Below are positions 21,867 to 22,194 of a stretch of 22,194 bases of DNA, in pieces. The DNA comes from CAZKMM01 sp964553915 (GTDB taxonomy: Bacteria > RBG-13-61-14 > DRUE01). The notes beneath the pieces are model-generated. The model was not told the origin of the DNA. It was given only the letters and a program-made list of their open reading frames with translations, and did not search any database. Location: positions 1 through 22,194 of the forward strand of contig CAZKMM010000025.1 in the NCBI GenBank assembly GCA_964553915.1, read 5' to 3'. The position numbers were made by a program, and so were the translations under genes. The stretch's first letter is position 1; every line of letters starts with the position of its first letter.

Positions 21867-22194
21867 TTAATGGATAATTCTTTTTTTCCGGGCAAGGAAG
21901 TCCACCAGAAGGTATTTACCCAGATGCTCCGGGCTGGTAAAGAAGGCTCTTCCCTGATTAATTCTGGTAAGCTCCTCTACAAACTTAACCAGAGGCGGGG
22001 AGCGGTCGAGCATAAAGGTATTGATGATAATCCCGCTTTTGGTGACTCGTTGCACTTCTTTTAAGGTCTCCTGGTTGGCCTCGGGTGCCACCCCGAAATA
22101 AGGCCATTCAATATAAAGCTTTCCTTCCCGGAAAAAAGCAGTGGGTTGACCATCAGTGATAAGGATAATCTGGCGGGAGGCATTTTGATGCCTG
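21867..22194 (-). CDS. VWA-domain protein, C-terminal end (continues past the right edge)
   Basis: 108 residues are visible before the TAA at 21869-21867; the 5' part lies outside the window. ASRQIILITDGQPTAFF carries the TDG element of a von Willebrand factor A domain, part of its metal-binding site, and the rest (KSGIIINTFMLDRSPPLVKF, INQGRAFFTSPEHLGKYLLV) is the usual C-terminal half of a bacterial VWA domain. Such proteins often work beside MoxR-type AAA ATPases, but no neighbour is visible to show that. It converges on the macro-domain gene. A methionine-initiated short version inside it is not the true start, since the frame is open to the edge. Confidence 0.88.
   Translation of the reverse strand, partial: RHQNASRQIILITDGQPTAFFREGKLYIEWPYFGVAPEANQETLKEVQRVTKSGIIINTFMLDRSPPLVKFVEELTRINQGRAFFTSPEHLGKYLLVDFLARKKRIIH

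Noticed and set aside
21831..22064. 77-codon plus-strand open frame at the right end
   Set aside because: It is antisense to the VWA-domain coding sequence, which is open to the window edge and matches a known family.

Overview
The window looks like chromosomal DNA of a Gram-negative bacterium with moderate GC content. The evidence for a diderm envelope is an AsmA-like protein and two probable lipoproteins. QueH and the thiolase/acyl-CoA dehydrogenase traces fit many anaerobic or deep-branching lineages, and I cannot name a phylum. Genes are tightly packed, with many 1-26 nt overlaps and at least four TTG starts. I see no rRNA, tRNA, CRISPR array, prophage or insertion sequence. No gene-free stretch exceeds 300 bp; the longest, about 190 bp, lies at 8395-8584.

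Layout. (1) 1-2789, minus strand: an operon of a nuclease-fold secreted protein with altered catalytic residues, a polytopic membrane protein and the start of a sugar-type ABC transporter ATPase that runs off the left edge. (2) 2838-5997, plus: an ABC-class P-loop ATPase of the MRB1590-like family, starting at 2907 immediately behind a near-consensus promoter, then a PHP-domain lipoprotein. (3) 6000-8394, minus: a QueG-like iron-sulfur protein, a thiolase behind a strong intrinsic terminator, and the collapsed remnant of an acyl-CoA dehydrogenase gene (first ~41 and last ~55 codons, one in-frame stop). (4) 8585-17787, plus: a long operon-like run yebC-ruvC-ruvA-ruvB, a pentapeptide-repeat/zinc-ribbon/membrane protein, queH, a membrane-anchored Ser/Thr kinase carrying more than 20 helical repeats of 13 residues, a HEAT-repeat protein and galT. 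(5) 17866-21834, plus: an AsmA-like envelope protein, a cyclophilin-type lipoprotein lacking the catalytic arginine, and a macro-domain deacetylase. (6) 21867 to the right edge, minus: the C-terminal end of a VWA-domain protein.

How the genes may work together. YebC and RuvCAB form the familiar Holliday-junction repair cluster. The most unusual part follows it: three repeat-solenoid proteins (pentapeptide beta-helix, 13-residue helical repeats fused to a kinase, HEAT repeats), two of them membrane-anchored, in overlapping or nearly abutting genes with queH between. This could be an undescribed membrane-associated phosphorylation module, but the sequence gives no substrate. A second theme is enzyme folds with lost active sites (nuclease-like protein, cyclophilin-like lipoprotein), both predicted to act outside the cytoplasm.
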